This document shows, one piece after another, positions 61,020-64,000 of a DNA stretch of 64,000 nucleotides. Origin of the DNA: Sipunculus nudus (Eukaryota; Annelida; Sipuncula; Golfingiida; Sipunculidae). The stretch is taken from the NCBI GenBank assembly GCA_026874595.1, contig CM049313.1, forward strand, positions 48,037,659-48,101,658, read 5' to 3'. The translations under genes were made by a program, and so were the position numbers. The notes beneath the pieces are model-generated. The model worked only from the letters and a program-made list of their open reading frames with translations, was not told where the DNA came from and searched no databases. The first letter of the stretch is position 1. Each line of letters opens with the position of its first letter.

Positions 61020-61178
61020 GTTAATTAGCATTAATGAACGATGCTCATCAAGTCACGGCCCGCTTGCAGTAACGGCCTAAGCTTGTTTATGGGTAACAAA
61101 ACCCGGGCTTGTTGGCAATCGCTAACCCCTGCACCATTAAGGTATATTAAGAGGCCTTGGACAAGAACACCATCAGTT
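61020..61178 (+). promoter_or_regulatory. Right outward promoter-like module, copy 2
   Basis: Upstream block 61020-61053, TATATTAAGA at 61143-61152, TCAGTT at 61173-61178. I see no differences from copy 1. Confidence 0.6.
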
Positions 61179-61250
61179 CACACCAGGTTCAAAATGATGT
61201 TGCATAGAACGGTCAATGCAGTTTGTGTGACACAGGAGCAGCTATGTCAG
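61175..61250 (+). other. Candidate first exon with CAG|GTAAGT donor, copy 2
   Basis: Same 19-codon phase-0 frame from ATG at 61194 to the donor at 61250|61251, with the protein unchanged. A 3' splice-like 'actttttttggcag' follows in the first monomer of A3 near 61781-61794. Confidence 0.45.
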
Positions 61251-61601
61251 GTAAGTCGTGAGGGTTTATAGCAACTGTTATAAACATATTAATTTTTGCC
61301 AACATATATGATTTTATCTCTTGAAAATGTTATGTGTATAAATAAAAGGTTTCCAGTGTACTTGAACAATGCGTAGCGGTTTATTCAAAAAGAGATTTAT
61401 CGATTAAACTTTGCTGTAACAGATAAAAATCTTAAAGCATCAACATGAAGTACAAAAAGGGAAACCATTATTTTCAAGGTTATTTTTTGTCCGATAACCA
61501 ATTGAATAAAATTCAAATATAAATTATAATATTGTATGAGATTATACAAATTAGGAATTTCTGGGACCAATATCACTGTTAGACGAGAAACAGAGGTAAC
61601 A

Positions 61602-61605
<4 letters not shown>

Positions 61606-61677
<72 letters not shown>
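61606..61677. repeat. (TA)n at core/satellite boundary, copy 2
   Basis: Same abrupt junction as 34077-34125, with a tract about 20 bp longer. Confidence 0.95.
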
Positions 61678-61679
<2 letters not shown>

Positions 61680-64000
61680 GGTTAATCGCCGAAGGTTCAA
61701 CAGTAACAGCTTCTGCTGCCTAGCTGTCTATCAATATGGTGTCAAATAGGAACTCTGTCTTAATTTCCATTGGACACTTTTTTTGGCAGTTATCCTGTGG
61801 AGTCCGAAGGCAATGGTGTATATTTTCAACTAGCACCTAGGGGTACTACAGTAAGACTGCTTCAATCCAGCCTGAAATGAAGCAGCATGAAGGTTTTAAT
61901 TAATGTAATAAATCGATTAGGAACTCAGACATAATTTCAATCGGAGCCTTTTGTGGCACTTATTTCGTGGAGCCCGAAGCCACGGTTGTACTTTCAACTA
62001 GCACCTGCTGGTACAACAGTAAAATTGCTTTAATCCAGCCTGAAATGAAGCAGCATGAACATTTTATTTAATGTATAAAACAGATAAAGAACCAAAATGA
62101 CAATGTTTTAAGATCGAAAGCGTTATCGGCTGATTGAGTGTAGTACCTGTGAATGCTAATGATACATAAAAACATAAGCACCACAAGATATTGGGGTTAA
62201 TCGCCAAGGTTTAGGGCATGCCGACTATAATCATGGTTTCAATTCGGAAATCAGAGATAATTTCCATCGGAGCCTTTTGTGGCACTTATTTTGTGGAACC
62301 GGAAGCCACTGCTGTACTTTTAAACTAGCACCTGAGGGTACTACAGTAAGACCCTTCAATCCAGCCTGAAATGAAGCAGCATGAAGGTTTAAATTATTGT
62401 AAAGAAATGACGATAAAATAAATTAACAGTGTTTTAAGATCGAAACTGTTATCGGCTGATTGAGTCTAGTACCTGTGAATGCTAATGATGCATAGAAACA
62501 TAAGCACCACAAGGTACTTGGGTTAATTGCCGAAGTTTCATCTGTAATATCGTCTACTAACTGTAAGGATGGTATCAAATAAGACCTGAGACGGAATTTT
62601 CTTCGGACATTATGTGGCAGTTATCTTGTGGAGTCCGTAGGCACTGGTGTGTTTTTCAATTACCATCTAGGGGTACAACAGTAGGATTGCTTCAATCAAA
62701 CTTAAAATGAAGCAGCATGAACATTTTAAGTAATATATGGAACAGATAAAGAAACAAAATGACAATGTTTTAAGATCGAAAGTGTGTTATCGGCTGATTG
62801 AGTCTAGTACCTGTGAATGCTAATGATGCATAGAAACATAAGCACCACAAGGTACTGGGGTTAATCGCCGAAGTTTCAACGGTTTTAGGGCATGCCGACT
62901 ATAATCATGGATTCAATTCGGAAATCAGACATAATTTCCATCGGAGCCTTTTGTGGCACTTATTTTGTGGAGCCGGAATGAAATGTTGTACTTTTAAACT
63001 AGCACCTAGGGTTACAACAGTAAAATTGCTTCAATCCAGCCTGAAATGAAGCAGCATGAACATTCTGTTTTAAATGTTTAAAACAGATAAAGAACCAAAA
63101 TTACAATGTTTTAAGATCGAAACTGTTATCGGCTTATTAAGTGTAGTACCTGTGTATGCTAATGACGCATAGAAACATAAGCACCATAAGGTATTGGGGT
63201 TAATTGCCGAGAAACTCTGACATAATTTCCCTCGGAGCCTTTTGCGGCACTTATTTTGTGGAACCGGAAGCCACTGCTGTACTTTTAAACTAGCACCTAG
63301 GGTTACAACAGTTAGATTGCTTAAATCCAGCCTGAAATGAAGCAGCATGAACAGTTTATTTAATGTATAAAACAGACAAAGAACCAAAATAACAATGTTT
63401 TAAGATCTAAAGTGTTATCGGCTGATTAAGTCTAGTACCTGTGTATGCTAATGATGCATAGAAACATAAGCACCATAAGGTACTGGGGTTAATCGCCGAA
63501 GGTTCTACAGTTACAGCTTCTGCCGCCTATCGATATGGTGTCAAATAGAAACTCTGACATAATTTCCATTGGACACTTTTTTTGGCATTTATCCTGTGGA
63601 ACCCGTAGGCACTGGTGTATATTTTCAACTAGCACCTAGGGGTACTACAGTAAGACTGCTTCAATCCAGCCTGAAATGAAGCAGCATGAAGGTATTAATT
63701 ATTGTAACGAAATGATGAAAAAAAATAACAGTGTTTTAAGATCGAAAGTGTTATCGGCTGATTGAGTCTAGTACCTGTGAATGCTAATGATGCATAGAAA
63801 CATAAGCACCACAAGGTACTGGGGTTAATTGCCGAAGTTTCATCTATAATATCGTCTACTAACTGTAATGATGGTATCAAATAAGACCTGAGACGGTATT
63901 TTCTTCGGACATTATGTGGCAGTTATCTTGTGGAGTTTGTAATCACTGGAGCATTTTTCAATTAACATTTAGGGGTACTGCAGTATGATTGCTTGAATCA
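61678..64000 (+). repeat. Satellite array A3 (runs off the window)
   Basis: Matches the start of A2 (from 34126) monomer by monomer, but the offset falls from 27,528 to 27,200 between about 62.8 and 63.1 kb, a net loss of one ~328 bp monomer. A small deletion near 62210 is also private. It continues past the window end. Confidence 0.94.

Larger units (their letters stand above)
51031..61677. repeat. Low-copy core, copy 2 of the macro-repeat
   Basis: Collinear with 23506-34125 over its full length. Differences are mostly scattered substitutions (about a dozen in 1.6 kb around 57.6-59.1 kb), homopolymer changes and (TA)n length changes. It carries the same ordered set of elements. Confidence 0.9.

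Overview
The window looks like non-coding nuclear DNA from an animal, probably a marine invertebrate (a mollusc such as a cephalopod is plausible, not proven). The evidence is long tandem arrays of a ~325-345 bp satellite, abundant (TA)n, (CT)n and (GA)n microsatellites, a tRNA-derived SINE, piggyBac- and hAT-type DNA transposons with intact target duplications, a hammerhead ribozyme motif, and eukaryotic TATA/Inr/5' splice-site signals. I see no convincing complete protein-coding gene. The recurring short ORFs are translations of satellite monomers.

The layout is a large compound repeat. Orientation 'A' is the strand carrying the monomer motif ATGCATAGAAACATAAGCAC. The order is: satellite A (1-12.11 kb, broken by a 1,848 bp piggyBac-type element at 9,284-11,131), an inversion point (~12.12 kb), satellite B (reverse complement of A, to ~22.81 kb), a degenerate edge (to ~23.5 kb), and a ~10.6 kb low-copy core (23.5-34.13 kb). 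The series then repeats: satellite A (34.13-42.0 kb), the same inversion point (~42.01 kb), satellite B (to ~50.34 kb), degenerate edge, core copy 2 (51.03-61.68 kb), and satellite A again to the window end. The two cores are offset by ~27.53 kb and differ by roughly 1% plus microsatellite lengths. This is either a genuine recent macro-tandem duplication or two haplotypes placed side by side by the assembler.

Each core contains, from left to right: a minus-strand promoter-like module with a first exon and splice donor pointing out into satellite B; a repeat tail ending in a short PLE-like frame; a small conserved ORF; a ~1.0 kb hAT-type element with an 8 bp target duplication (clear in copy 2); a CCAAT/E-box/CRE cluster; a tRNA-derived SINE; a type I hammerhead ribozyme; and a plus-strand promoter-like module with a TATA box, Inr and first exon ending CAG|GTAAGT pointing out into satellite A. 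The two outward modules are diverged copies of one another. They share a 34 bp upstream block (31-32 of 34 identical), TATATTAAGA, ACACCAG, a start ATG and a GTAAG donor.

The inferred logic is a divergent promoter pair in each core. Both promoters would transcribe the flanking satellite in the same A sense, and the converging units would meet at the A|B inversion points. Read-through there would make long hairpin RNA. This head-to-head/tail-to-tail 'satellite transcription unit' is the most interesting candidate system here. It is an inference from sequence and needs RNA evidence.
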